Below, in pieces: positions 25,350 to 34,396 of a stretch of DNA of 64,000 bases. Source of the stretch: Chryseobacterium daecheongense (GTDB taxonomy: Bacteria > Bacteroidota > Bacteroidia > Flavobacteriales > Weeksellaceae); the NCBI GenBank assembly GCA_027920525.1, contig CP115858.1, forward strand, positions 3,038,001-3,102,000. The letters run 5' to 3'. A program made the position numbers and the translations under genes. Within the stretch, counting starts at the first letter, position 1; each line of letters begins with the position of its first letter. Below the pieces are notes generated by a model that was not told the DNA's origin, searched no databases, and saw only the letters and a list, made by a program, of their open reading frames with translations.

Positions 25350-28136
25350 TTAATATTTATGTTCTTCTCCGGCTCCAAATGTCATGCTGACTGGATTTCC
25401 GGAGTAGCTTGGGATCAGTTTAAAAGGATCAAGTGTTTCCGGAGCTTTATTTTTGGAGTTCCTCTTCATGGAAAATTTGTAATAAACAGTAACCATAAGT
25501 CCTGAGAACTTGGTTGTAAAGTCAAATTTATTATCCCAATCGAAATTAGGGCTTGCTGTAATTTTGAATGAACAGTCTGCTCTTACCCCGGCCTGAAGCT
25601 CTACCTCAGGAAACTTATTGATCTGCTTAGCGCTCATGGTAAGGCCCAGTTCAAGTTCAAGTTTCCCTCCCAGTGTTCCGGAAAGGGTTAAATCGGTATC
25701 GAATTTATTGCCTTCTTTTGCATCATTCCATTTTACATAGGCTTCCTCGATTGCCAGATTTGCATAAAATATCAAATCAATACGATAGGTAATGCTTAAG
25801 GCATTCATGGATATTTTTTCAATGAGCCAGGTCGTTAGGTCCAGGAAAGTAATAAACTTTCCATAAACAGGAATTTTATCAGCTAAGGCCAATAAATCAA
25901 TTTTAAGCTCACCCCCAATGAGGGGAGAACATTTTACCTTTCCGGCAAGTTCAAGGCCAACGAAGTCCCCTGTTTTTGCAAATTTCCAGCTAATCCCTGC
26001 TGATGGAGCAGGAGGGAGGAGTGAAAGGCTCATCATGCTCCTTCTTCCTGCCAGTGAAGGAGGAAGGGCCTCTGCTCCCTTTCTGGCCTCTTTTGCTCCT
26101 GCAATATCATCTACCGTATCATAAACCGATTTTAAAATGCCCAGCATTTTACGATACTTTTCGGCAAATTTCCAACTGAGTTCATGGGAGACACCTCCAT
26201 TATATGAGACCTTGGCGGAAAGTCCAAAATTCCCTTTCATATCTCCCATGTAACGGTTAGCAGAAGTGGCAATTTTTTTTTGTCCGTCTTTGATATTCTT
26301 GTTTTCGTTTCTCTCTTCTCTTCTTAAGTCGGCCAGGGCAACAACATCCCCTTTTGTTTTAAGGTCTCCTACTGAGATGGTGTCTCTTGTTGCTTTACTT
26401 TCCGTACCATAGATATTATAGGTTGGCTCAGAATTTCCGTACCAAACAGGGTCGGAGGTATTGTAAAGGAAGTTTAGTGACCATTCTACATCCGGGAATA
26501 TCCTGATTTTAACAAGTTGATTAGGATACCGACAAGTAGAAACAGGAACAAAATACGTTTGTATTTTTTCTTTTGATAGCCAGAAGTAATTGACCAGCCA
26601 GGATTCTGCCACAGGAATATCATTGAATTCTTTATCTCCGATAGCTGTAGTTTTGTTGTAAATGTAGGAAAGGTTCAGTTGGAGTTTATTTTCTCCAATA
26701 AAGCTGTAATCCTCATTCTCTTTCCATCCCTGCACGTCTGCTACATTTCCTGACGGGGCTTTCGTTTCATCAGCGTAAGCATCAGTATCATTTGCTTGTG
26801 TGGGATCATTTTTTACGGATAGTACTTTATTTGCGTAATGGGGAACCAGAACAGTATCTAATAAAAAAACATGTTGCGGGATATTATGTTTTTGGTCTTT
26901 AGGAAGTAAAACTCCCGTACACAAAACATTTTTATTCTGAAGGTTATCCAGGGTTATGCTTATTTTTTTCTTTGTTTTATCTCCTATTACAAGGTCAAAA
27001 GTATTTCGTGTATTGTCTATCCTGTCTTTGGCATCTTCATCAAATATAACATAGGGAGATCGTTTTTTATCATCCTCATCGGCTATCGTTATTTTGCTGT
27101 ATCCGCAGGGATCATATTCTTTTTTAAGATATTCAATGTCTCCTATATATTGAATCTGATTATTTTTTTGTTTTTCAAATTCACCGAAAAGGGCACTCAT
27201 ATCATTATAAGGGACCAATAGGTCGGGAGAAGTGTTAAAGATCCATTTTCCTTTTTCCATTCTTCCCCAGTTTGAAGTGTCTTTTTCAGAGTCATATTCA
27301 CCTTCCTGGGTAAGAAAACCTTTGGGTAGAAGAACAGGTCCTGTGAATCCTACATAACCTTTTAACCTTAGAAAGAACTTTTCATCCTTCTTTTCTTTAT
27401 TGTGATTTTTTTGCCATTCGGTATTCAACTGAAACTTTAAAGATTTTACCGTGTTGTAAACGAATGGTCCCGGATTGGTAATTTCAATTCTTTGCTGTTT
27501 GGAAACGACCTTACCTTTGTTAATGAGCTCAACATCAAAAATGAACTTTGAAAGGCTGTTGTTCCAGTCGGGAAGCATGTGCGTATAAACTTCTACATCT
27601 ACTGTTTGCCCATACAACGCTTTTTTTTCATTATTTGTCAAAGGAATATACCCTCCTTTAGGAAATTTAAAATGACAGTATAAGACCTGTGGTTTATCAA
27701 TAACAACCACTCTCATGGCTTCTGTACCATCTGTTTCAGGGAAATTACTATAAGGGATTAACAGATAGATGACTCCAATACTTTTAGCACTTGTTTGAAT
27801 GTCACCGGCAGTGAATACTTTGTTGTTTCCTTCAAATATTTTGTAATCCTTGTTTTCTTCGTTTTGGGCTTTTATTGTTGTAAAAAAGTCATTCGGCCCA
27901 AGGTTTGGGTAAAGTTGTTTAAATGATGTCCAGATATGCTCTCTTATAAGGAACCACTTCACTTCCTTCATTGTAGATTCCGGATTTCGGGTTCCTTTTC
28001 CCAGACAGGTTTTATCCAGGTAAGCGGTAAACGAGTTTCTGGCAGGGCTTAGTTCCACAATGGATCCGGAACCATACTTCCTGACGTTTTCTTTGGGCTC
28101 CTTGATCAGAGCTTTTTTAATCCCAGCTGTACCCAT
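25350..28136 (-). CDS. Large unknown protein of the DUF4280 module, putative effector or cargo
   Basis: 928 residues, no signal peptide and no family I recognise. The first 600 or so residues look like a string of beta-rich domains (EVYTHMLPDWNNSLSKF, FDVELINKGKVVSKQQ). A charged linker (about 600-650) leads to a C-terminal part with a small hydrophobic patch (MSLSLLPPAPSAG), amphipathic helices (ALADKIPVYGKFITFLDLTT) and long alternating strands (TLSGTLGGKLELELGLTMS) that could insert in a membrane. It starts two bases after the DUF4280 gene. In Bacteroidota such PAAR-like proteins often precede secreted effectors; that role here is inferred, and pore formation is only a possibility. Confidence 0.7.
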   Translation of the reverse strand: MGTAGIKKALIKEPKENVRKYGSGSIVELSPARNSFTAYLDKTCLGKGTRNPESTMKEVKWFLIREHIWTSFKQLYPNLGPNDFFTTIKAQNEENKDYKIFEGNNKVFTAGDIQTSAKSIGVIYLLIPYSNFPETDGTEAMRVVVIDKPQVLYCHFKFPKGGYIPLTNNEKKALYGQTVDVEVYTHMLPDWNNSLSKFIFDVELINKGKVVSKQQRIEITNPGPFVYNTVKSLKFQLNTEWQKNHNKEKKDEKFFLRLKGYVGFTGPVLLPKGFLTQEGEYDSEKDTSNWGRMEKGKWIFNTSPDLLVPYNDMSALFGEFEKQKNNQIQYIGDIEYLKKEYDPCGYSKITIADEDDKKRSPYVIFDEDAKDRIDNTRNTFDLVIGDKTKKKISITLDNLQNKNVLCTGVLLPKDQKHNIPQHVFLLDTVLVPHYANKVLSVKNDPTQANDTDAYADETKAPSGNVADVQGWKENEDYSFIGENKLQLNLSYIYNKTTAIGDKEFNDIPVAESWLVNYFWLSKEKIQTYFVPVSTCRYPNQLVKIRIFPDVEWSLNFLYNTSDPVWYGNSEPTYNIYGTESKATRDTISVGDLKTKGDVVALADLRREERNENKNIKDGQKKIATSANRYMGDMKGNFGLSAKVSYNGGVSHELSWKFAEKYRKMLGILKSVYDTVDDIAGAKEARKGAEALPPSLAGRRSMMSLSLLPPAPSAGISWKFAKTGDFVGLELAGKVKCSPLIGGELKIDLLALADKIPVYGKFITFLDLTTWLIEKISMNALSITYRIDLIFYANLAIEEAYVKWNDAKEGNKFDTDLTLSGTLGGKLELELGLTMSAKQINKFPEVELQAGVRADCSFKITASPNFDWDNKFDFTTKFSGLMVTVYYKFSMKRNSKNKAPETLDPFKLIPSYSGNPVSMTFGAGEEHKY

Positions 28137-28138
28137 AC

Positions 28139-28609
28139 TTAAAATCCAAATTTATAAAACTCCTGCGTATCATGCTGTGACATATTGATAACAGGATTTA
28201 CATGTGACTGAAGCTCTTCATCTGCCTTTTTTATATTGCTTTTGGAAGGTTCTCCAATTTGTCCGGTTTTAATAATGCTGATGCAGTCTTTACCACCGAT
28301 AGGGCATGTTGCTTTGCTGTCTTCCAGTAAAACATAGCCATCAGGTGGAGAGTATTTTTCTTTTTCATAATAACCACTCCATTCAGTAACAACAGCTACA
28401 CAAGGTGTATTGAGTTTTTTTTTGCATGAACCAAAGCTGTTTTTTTCAAAAGTAGATCCTATATCTTTATGTGTTGCAGCCAGTTTAGAGCTGCCATTAA
28501 GGTCATTGATGAAGAATTTTTGCTGCGTAAGTACCTTTAATGTATCGGGAGTAGTACCAAACTGACATTGGCACAAGGCTCCCTGTACTACTTTCTCTTT
28601 TAAAGACAT
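28139..28609 (-). CDS. DUF4280-domain PAAR-like protein
   Basis: 156 residues. The N-terminus VVQGALCQCQFGTTPDTLKV and the later elements (FGSCKKKLNTPC, GYVLLEDSKATCPIGGKDC) follow the DUF4280 pattern of Cys/Gly-rich strands. This family is regarded as PAAR-like, forming the spike tip of type VI or related contractile systems and carrying effectors. No tube, sheath or VgrG gene lies in the window, so this is an orphan cargo module. A short C-terminal extension (about 125-156) may dock the next protein, whose gene begins two bases downstream. Confidence 0.8.
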   Translation of the reverse strand: MSLKEKVVQGALCQCQFGTTPDTLKVLTQQKFFINDLNGSSKLAATHKDIGSTFEKNSFGSCKKKLNTPCVAVVTEWSGYYEKEKYSPPDGYVLLEDSKATCPIGGKDCISIIKTGQIGEPSKSNIKKADEELQSHVNPVINMSQHDTQEFYKFGF

Positions 28610-28663
28610 ATTAATGTAATTTGTGTGGTTTGTAAAATTAGTGTTTTTTATACAAATGGATTT

Positions 28664-29647
28664 TTACCAGTCATTTTCATATATGTTTTTATAAAATCCC
28701 CATTTGTTAGGTTCTGAAACTACAAGTCCGCCCGTAATAAAAGGGCTATCCTTACTTAGTTTCTTGTCAGAATACTCTCCGTTATGGAGCTGAAACTGAT
28801 TGTAGCTGATTCTTTTAATTAATTTTTTTTCCCCCGAATAATCTCTGGTGAAAACTTCAAAATATGCCCGGGTATGCATTGGGAAATGATGGTATACATC
28901 CAAATCAAAGGTGACCTTAAGAGACATCCAATATGCATCTTGATTAAAAGCATTTGCAGGAATAAAATATAAGTCCGCAGGTATTTCTGCACTTTTGAAT
29001 TCAATAATAAAAGAATGATAATCTGTCGGAATCTTTTGAATGGTCTGAATTCCGGGGAATCTTAAGGGATTCTGATAAGGAATTACAGCCAGAAATAATG
29101 CTGTTGATGTTTTTCTTGTGTCTCCATAATCAATGAATTTAGGATGGAAAAAGAGATTCCAGAACCAGTCATAATGCAGCCCGTTCTCTATTTCTTTCTT
29201 ATTTTCCATTTTATGGTCAACAGCGGATAAGAATTTCTCCAATGGCTGTCCCGAATACTTTTCAGATAATTTTAACTTCTCGCGGGACCATCGGGTTTTA
29301 ATTTCATCAAAATTTGTAATTTCATTAGTGCCCGTTCCTTTTTCATTGATTTGGGTCTGGACAGGATATAGGGATTTCGAAATGGATTCGGCTAATAGCT
29401 CGCTAATGTTATCGGCTTGATGCTGATTAAAGTAGATGTTTTTTTTATCAATTGTTAGAAAACCTTTCCCGTATTCGAGGTTTAATTCAGTAGTAATTTC
29501 ATAATCAACCCTTTTATCCGGCGTTTCTTCATCATTTGAAAAATACTTTATTGAAACTCCATACTTTCTTGAGGGGAGCCCTAAAGGGTTTATTCTCAGA
29601 GTATTTAATCGTCTTAATATTTCTTTTTTTGATAATATAACATCCAT
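28664..29647 (-). CDS. Unknown protein, first gene of the DUF4280 module
   Basis: 327 residues, soluble, no signal peptide. The N-terminal segment (KKEILRRLNTLRINPLGLP) is basic; the rest is mixed alpha/beta with aromatic-rich strands (YWMSLKVTFDLDVYHHFP, RAYFEVFTRDYSG). I do not recognise it. It lies 54 bases upstream of the DUF4280 gene on the same strand, so an adaptor or chaperone for loading the module is conceivable but unsupported by sequence. Confidence 0.65.
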   Translation of the reverse strand: MDVILSKKEILRRLNTLRINPLGLPSRKYGVSIKYFSNDEETPDKRVDYEITTELNLEYGKGFLTIDKKNIYFNQHQADNISELLAESISKSLYPVQTQINEKGTGTNEITNFDEIKTRWSREKLKLSEKYSGQPLEKFLSAVDHKMENKKEIENGLHYDWFWNLFFHPKFIDYGDTRKTSTALFLAVIPYQNPLRFPGIQTIQKIPTDYHSFIIEFKSAEIPADLYFIPANAFNQDAYWMSLKVTFDLDVYHHFPMHTRAYFEVFTRDYSGEKKLIKRISYNQFQLHNGEYSDKKLSKDSPFITGGLVVSEPNKWGFYKNIYENDW

Positions 29648-29753
29648 AGCAAAAACATTTTAACCTATCAGACATGTGTTGTGTTGATCAAATTTAATGA
29701 ATTGAATTGAAAAGACTTGAAAATTTAAGGAATTAAGGTAAGATCAAAAAAGA

Positions 29754-29781
29754 AAGATCTCCCAATTTCTTGAGAGATCTT
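29754..29781 (-). terminator. Terminator of the tRNA-Val pair
   Basis: AAGATCTC (29754-29761) pairs with GAGATCTT (29774-29781); on the minus strand TCTTTTTTG follows. It starts four bases after the second tRNA. Confidence 0.75.
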
Positions 29782-29784
29782 CTG

Positions 29785-29859
29785 TGGGTCCTGAGGGATT
29801 CGAACCCCCGACCCTCTGGGTGTAAACCAGATGCTCTGAACCAACTGAGCTAAGAACCC
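29785..29859 (-). tRNA. tRNA-Val (anticodon TAC)
   Basis: 75 bases on the minus strand. Acceptor arms GGGTTCT/AGGACCC with discriminator A, D stem GCTC/GAGC, anticodon loop TTTACAC giving TAC, and T arm with GGTTCGAATCC. CCA is not encoded. Identical in sequence to the copy at 29893-29967, 33 bases upstream in the same transcript. Confidence 0.95.
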
Positions 29860-29892
29860 GAATTTTTTTGAAAGGTTTCGTTTCCTTTTCTG

Positions 29893-29967
29893 TGGGTCCT
29901 GAGGGATTCGAACCCCCGACCCTCTGGGTGTAAACCAGATGCTCTGAACCAACTGAGCTAAGAACCC
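29893..29967 (-). tRNA. tRNA-Val (anticodon TAC), identical second copy
   Basis: Same 75-base sequence and structure as the tRNA at 29785-29859. First gene of the two-tRNA transcript, directly behind the promoter at 29998-30028. Confidence 0.95.
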
Positions 29968-29997
29968 TCTATACTTGTTTTCTCGTTTAGAGTGGTG

Positions 29998-30028
29998 CAA
30001 ATATACGACTTATCTGGAAATCTCCAAA
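29998..30028 (-). promoter_or_regulatory. Consensus promoter of the tRNA-Val operon
   Basis: On the minus strand: TTTG (30025-30028), exactly 19 bases, TATATTTG (29998-30005). It overlaps the 3' end of folC, which stops at 30010. Confidence 0.75.
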
Positions 30029-31254
30029 TTTTTTTCTAAAAATTCTCCTACTACAAAGTTGCTTCCGCCAATAAAAATCATTTCGTCATTTGTACATTCT
30101 TGTTTTGCAGATAAATACGCTTCCTGTACAGAATCAAAAATTTTATAAATTATTTTTGCATTTATAAGCAAATCTTCATAATCTTTCGGATGACGTCCTC
30201 TGTGAATCGATGGTTTTGCAAAATAGAATGTAGAATTTTCAGGTAATAAACTCATCACTTCATCTATTTTTTTATCATTAACAAAACCTAAAATCACATG
30301 CTTTTTACAGCCAATGGAATTAAGCTGCGAGAAGACCTGTTCCAGACCAGCTTGGTTGTGCGCTGTATCACAAATAGTAAGCGGGGTTTTTGAAAATTCA
30401 AACCACCTGCCAATAAATCCGGTATTCTCATGAACATGCAATAATCCGTTTGTAATGTTTTTCTCAGAAATTTCAACATTCAGTTTTAACAACTCATCAG
30501 TTAACGCTAAAACCACGCTGATGTTTTTCTGTTGATAGTTTCCCTTCAGATCTGAAGCGAAACCCGATGACAATGTGGTTGCATCGACAAATGTTGCATT
30601 ATTTTGATCCGCTTTAGTACGGATGATATCTTTTACAACTTCATTTTCATCACCGGATATAATAGGGATTCCGTTTTTGATAATGCCTGCTTTTTCCCGG
30701 GCTATTTCTTCTATAGTATTTCCCAGGATATTCTGATGATCCAGCTGTACATTAGTAATAGCAGATACCAAAGGCCTTATAATATTGGTTGAGTCCAGTC
30801 TTCCTCCCAAACCTACCTCGATAATTGCAAAATCTACCTGCTGTTGATAAAAATATTCGAAAGCCATTATGGTGGTAAATTCAAAAAACGAAGGCAAAAT
30901 ATCGTTGGGTAATGTTTTTAATTTTGTGATGAAATCAAAAACGAATTCTTTGTTACAGTTTTTCCCGTTTACTTTGATACGCTCTGTGAAATCAATAAGA
31001 TGTGGAGAATTGTATATTCCAACTTTGTAGCCGGCTTCCTGAAGAATAGAAGCAAGCATATTGCTGGTTGAACCTTTACCATTGGTGCCTCCGATGTGAA
31101 TACATTTTATTTTTTCCTGTGGATTGTCAAAAAATGCACATAGCTTGGTTATATTGTCAAGTCCAGGCTTATAAGCCTTCTCTCCGTCAATCTGATAGTT
31201 GGGTGCCTGCACGAAAAGCCAGTCAACGGCTTCCTGATATTCTTTGGTTGTCAT
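30010..31254 (-). CDS. folC: Folylpolyglutamate/dihydrofolate synthase FolC
   Basis: 414 residues. The enzyme ligates glutamate to dihydropteroate and to reduced folates using ATP. The P-loop GTNGKGSTS is near residue 57, followed by the Mur-ligase-type motifs YNSPHLIDFTERI, GLGGRLDSTNI and the C-terminal CDTAHNQAGLEQV. It resembles MurC-F ligases in fold, but the SPHL and GGRLDSTN motifs point to FolC. It stands alone on the minus strand; the tRNA-Val promoter lies inside its last codons. Confidence 0.95.
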   Translation of the reverse strand: MTTKEYQEAVDWLFVQAPNYQIDGEKAYKPGLDNITKLCAFFDNPQEKIKCIHIGGTNGKGSTSNMLASILQEAGYKVGIYNSPHLIDFTERIKVNGKNCNKEFVFDFITKLKTLPNDILPSFFEFTTIMAFEYFYQQQVDFAIIEVGLGGRLDSTNIIRPLVSAITNVQLDHQNILGNTIEEIAREKAGIIKNGIPIISGDENEVVKDIIRTKADQNNATFVDATTLSSGFASDLKGNYQQKNISVVLALTDELLKLNVEISEKNITNGLLHVHENTGFIGRWFEFSKTPLTICDTAHNQAGLEQVFSQLNSIGCKKHVILGFVNDKKIDEVMSLLPENSTFYFAKPSIHRGRHPKDYEDLLINAKIIYKIFDSVQEAYLSAKQECTNDEMIFIGGSNFVVGEFLEKNLEISR

Positions 31255-31316
31255 GATGCAAAATTCTCAAAAGTTTTATTAAAATGAAACAATAATTTTT
31301 AAATGTGTAACTTTTT

Positions 31317-31324
31317 TATATTTG
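31317..31324 (+). promoter_or_regulatory. Minus-7 box for the TolC-family operon
   Basis: TATATTTG, exact TAnnTTTG, 27 bases before the ATG at 31352. Confidence 0.5.
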
Positions 31325-31351
31325 GTACGTCTAATATGGTAAAATCTTAAT

Positions 31352-32692
31352 ATGAAAAAAGTTTGGACTATCGTTTTCGGATTAACTTTCCTGGGTATGA
31401 ATGCTCAGAAAAAATGGTCCTTAAGAGAATGTGTGGATTATGCTGTGAAGCATAACCTTCAGGTTATCCAAAATGAATACTCTAAACAAGTCCAGGATTC
31501 TAATCTTAAAATTGCTAAAAAAGGGTATTTACCTTCTTTATCAGCAAGTATAGGAAATACAGTCAGTTTTGGACAGACGTCATTCGGAACAGGAAGTCTT
31601 AGAAATGACAGATTCAGTAATAATGCCAGTCTGGGAGCTGATATCCTGGTTTATAATAATGGAAGACTGGAAAAAACTGTCAGAAAAACGCAGTTTGATG
31701 TAGAAGCAAGTCAATATGATATTGAAACCATAAAGAATGATATTTCATTGCAGATCGCACAGCAATATTTAACAACATTACTTAAAAAAGAAATTATTAA
31801 AATTTCGCAAAGTGCTGTTGACAATGCTCAAAAACAATATGACAGGGCAAAAATCACTACCCAGGTAGGAACGACTGCTGAAACAGTGCTTGCAGAAGCT
31901 CAATCTGCATTGGCAAGAGAAAAACAAAATCTCAAAACAGCTGAAATTGACACCGGAAGAAGTCTATTTGCACTTGCTCAACTTTTACAATTGCAGGATT
32001 ACAAAGATTTTGATGTTGAAGATGTAGTTGTCTCAGATGATCTGGCCCCACAATTAAAATCTGTGGATGAGGTTTTGAACACAGCATACGAAAATCAACC
32101 GCAAATAAAAGCAGCGGAAAGCAGAATAAGATCTGCGGAAGCTCAAACTGAAGTATCTAAAACAGCATACTGGCCTACGGTAACAGCAAGTGCAGGGATC
32201 GGTAGTTTTTACAATAACCTGCTTAATACCAATAATACCGGAAATGAATTGATTTATATCGCGGAACGAAACTTATTTCAGCAATATAAAGATAATTTCG
32301 GGCAACAGGCAGGCTTATCTATCAGCGTTCCTATTTTCAACAAGGGAATTACAAAACTTCAGGTAGAGCAGTCAAGAATTAATGAAAGTGCGGCAAAGAA
32401 TACGTTAGAACAACAAAAACAGACGGTAAGACAAAATGTACAGAAAGCCCAGTTCGACGTAGAAGCTAATTATGAAGCTTATATTGCTGCTGTAGAAGCT
32501 GCAAAAAGCACAAAATTGTCATTGGATTTTGCAGATAAAAGTTATGCTGCAGGGCGGACTACTATTTTTGACCTGAACGTGGCAAGAAATAATTACGCTA
32601 ATGCAGCGGGTTCAGTGGCGCAGGCTAAGTATAATTATCTTTTCAGTCTTAAATTGTTGAATTTCTATGCAGGAATTCCACTAAGTTTATAA
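31352..32692 (+). CDS. TolC-family outer-membrane efflux protein
   Basis: 446 residues with a signal peptide (ending in MNAQ). The sequence is the internal duplication typical of outer-membrane efflux proteins: long coiled-coil helices (DNAQKQYDRAKITTQVGTTA, RIRSAEAQTEVSKTAYWPTV, VEQSRINESAAKNTLEQQK) around short membrane strands. The final repeat has KSYAAGRTTIFDLNVARNN. It would form a trimeric exit duct for an RND or ABC pump. No pump genes lie nearby; the downstream SprT-like gene begins one base after its stop. Confidence 0.92.
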   Translation: MKKVWTIVFGLTFLGMNAQKKWSLRECVDYAVKHNLQVIQNEYSKQVQDSNLKIAKKGYLPSLSASIGNTVSFGQTSFGTGSLRNDRFSNNASLGADILVYNNGRLEKTVRKTQFDVEASQYDIETIKNDISLQIAQQYLTTLLKKEIIKISQSAVDNAQKQYDRAKITTQVGTTAETVLAEAQSALAREKQNLKTAEIDTGRSLFALAQLLQLQDYKDFDVEDVVVSDDLAPQLKSVDEVLNTAYENQPQIKAAESRIRSAEAQTEVSKTAYWPTVTASAGIGSFYNNLLNTNNTGNELIYIAERNLFQQYKDNFGQQAGLSISVPIFNKGITKLQVEQSRINESAAKNTLEQQKQTVRQNVQKAQFDVEANYEAYIAAVEAAKSTKLSLDFADKSYAAGRTTIFDLNVARNNYANAAGSVAQAKYNYLFSLKLLNFYAGIPLSL

Positions 32693-32693
32693 A

Positions 32694-33284
32694 ATGTCTA
32701 TCCAGTCACTAGAAAAATATTTACCACAGAACACGCTTCAGTATTTAAAAATCTGGTTTTCAGATTACTATATCCATATAAAGATTACAAGAAACAGGAA
32801 TTCAAAACTGGGAGATTACAGAAAGCTCCCGGATAATTCCCATGAAATTACAATCAATTCTACATTAGCGCCTCAACTGTTTTTCTTTGTTCTGACTCAT
32901 GAGCTGGCCCATCTCATTGCTTTTGAAAATTATGGCAGAAGAATTTCTCCACATGGCAATGAGTGGAAAGATACTTTCAGACGAATGCTTCTTGAAAGTG
33001 TTGAGGTATATGAAGATGCTCTTAAGCCAATTATTGTAAAGTTTTCAAGATCTCCAAAGGCCAACTTTATGGCTAGTCCGGATCTGGTCAAATATTTCCA
33101 TATTGAAAAACAAGATGATAAGCTTCAGTTTATAGAAGAGTTGCAGAAAGGAGATTATTTCATCTATAGAAACGAAAAGTATTTTTTAGAAGGTCTGATT
33201 AAAAAAAACTATCTTTGTAAGAACCTGGCTACTGGAAGGAAGTATTCTTTCAAACCTCTGGCAAGGGTAGAAAAATGTAGTTAA
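32694..33284 (+). CDS. SprT-like zinc metalloprotease-fold protein
   Basis: 196 residues. The HExxH motif (HELAH, H69 and H73) and a downstream HGNEWK region give the zinc site of SprT/SprT-like proteins, whose eukaryotic relative SPRTN cleaves DNA-protein crosslinks. In bacteria the role is unsettled. The C-terminal region (about 135-196) is beta-rich and ends with one cysteine, without the four-cysteine zinc ribbon. It sits one base after the tolC-like gene and two bases before the guanylyltransferase gene, so it is within an operon. Confidence 0.85.
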   Translation: MSIQSLEKYLPQNTLQYLKIWFSDYYIHIKITRNRNSKLGDYRKLPDNSHEITINSTLAPQLFFFVLTHELAHLIAFENYGRRISPHGNEWKDTFRRMLLESVEVYEDALKPIIVKFSRSPKANFMASPDLVKYFHIEKQDDKLQFIEELQKGDYFIYRNEKYFLEGLIKKNYLCKNLATGRKYSFKPLARVEKCS

Positions 33285-33286
33285 GC

Positions 33287-34369
33287 ATGTCAAAATCAGA
33301 TAAATACTGTGTTATCATGGCAGGTGGAATTGGTAGTAGATTCTGGCCTATGAGTACGCAGAAGTTTCCAAAACAATTTCAGGATATTTTAGGTGTTGGA
33401 CGTACCATGATTCAACAGACGTATGACAGGATCAGTAAGGTTATTCCTGATGAGAATATATTTGTTATTACCAATAAGGAATATGTGAATCTTTCCCATC
33501 AGCAGCTCCCTGAAATTCCGGAAAAAAATATTGTTGGAGAACCTCTGATGAAGAATACCGCTGCCTGTAATTTGTATATGGCCAATAAAATAGCTGAAAT
33601 TGCCCCTGATGCTACAATAATAGTTTTACCTGCAGATCACTTGATATTGAAGGAAAATATTTTCCTTGAGAAAGTTGAGTTGGCCTTTGATCTGGCTTCT
33701 AAAAATGATTATCTTGTTACATTGGGAATTACACCAACGAGACCAGATACTGGATATGGTTACATTCAGTTTGTAGACAAAAAGGACGCAGATTATTTTA
33801 AGGTTAAAACATTTACTGAAAAGCCAATACTTGAAATAGCACAGAGTTTCTTAGAGAGTGGTGATTTCCTTTGGAATGCCGGAATTTTCATCTGGAATGT
33901 GAAAAGTATTCATCGTGCCTTTGAAACTTACCTTCCTGAAATGACTCAGCATTTTATGGCATGTGAATATAATGGAGAGGCAGAGGATAATTGTATAGAA
34001 CTTATTTACCCTAAAGTACAGAAAATATCTATTGATAATGGAATTCTTGAAAAGGCAAAAAATGTTTATGTAATACCTTCCGATCTGGGTTGGAGTGACT
34101 TAGGAACATGGACCTCGGTTTATGAAAATGCTGAAAAAGATGAGAACGAAAATACAGTAAAACTAAAATATCTTTTGGCATACAATTCCAAAGGAAATAT
34201 CGTTCGTGTAAAAAGCAACAATAAAGCGGTAGTTATAGATGGATTAGAAAACTACATCATTGTAGATACGGATAAGGCTTTGCTTATTTGTCCCAGAGAT
34301 AACGATCAGCTTATAAAAGATTATGTTCTGGATCTGAAAAACTTTAAAAAAGGGGAAAAATTTATGTAG
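33287..34369 (+). CDS. manC: Mannose-1-phosphate guanylyltransferase
   Basis: 360 residues, the short form without a fused isomerase domain. It makes GDP-mannose from GTP and mannose-1-phosphate for surface glycans. The N-terminal nucleotide site AGGIGSRFWPMS with KFPKQF is diagnostic; later motifs are VLPADHLI, ITPTRPDTGYGYI, FTEKP, FLWNAGIFIW and the DLGWSDLGTW signature. It follows the SprT-like gene with a two-base gap. A secreted unknown protein begins 27 bases later. Confidence 0.93.
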   Translation: MSKSDKYCVIMAGGIGSRFWPMSTQKFPKQFQDILGVGRTMIQQTYDRISKVIPDENIFVITNKEYVNLSHQQLPEIPEKNIVGEPLMKNTAACNLYMANKIAEIAPDATIIVLPADHLILKENIFLEKVELAFDLASKNDYLVTLGITPTRPDTGYGYIQFVDKKDADYFKVKTFTEKPILEIAQSFLESGDFLWNAGIFIWNVKSIHRAFETYLPEMTQHFMACEYNGEAEDNCIELIYPKVQKISIDNGILEKAKNVYVIPSDLGWSDLGTWTSVYENAEKDENENTVKLKYLLAYNSKGNIVRVKSNNKAVVIDGLENYIIVDTDKALLICPRDNDQLIKDYVLDLKNFKKGEKFM

Positions 34370-34396
34370 TAATTCTCCATTATTAACCTCGGAACT

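Noticed and set aside
24443..29647. Complete type VI secretion or eCIS locus
   Set aside because: Only the DUF4280 protein and cargo-like genes are present; no sheath, tube, baseplate or ATPase genes are in the window.
29725..30000. Open frame of 91 codons on the minus strand with two near-identical halves
   Set aside because: It is the translation of the two identical tRNA-Val genes and their flanks, not a protein gene.
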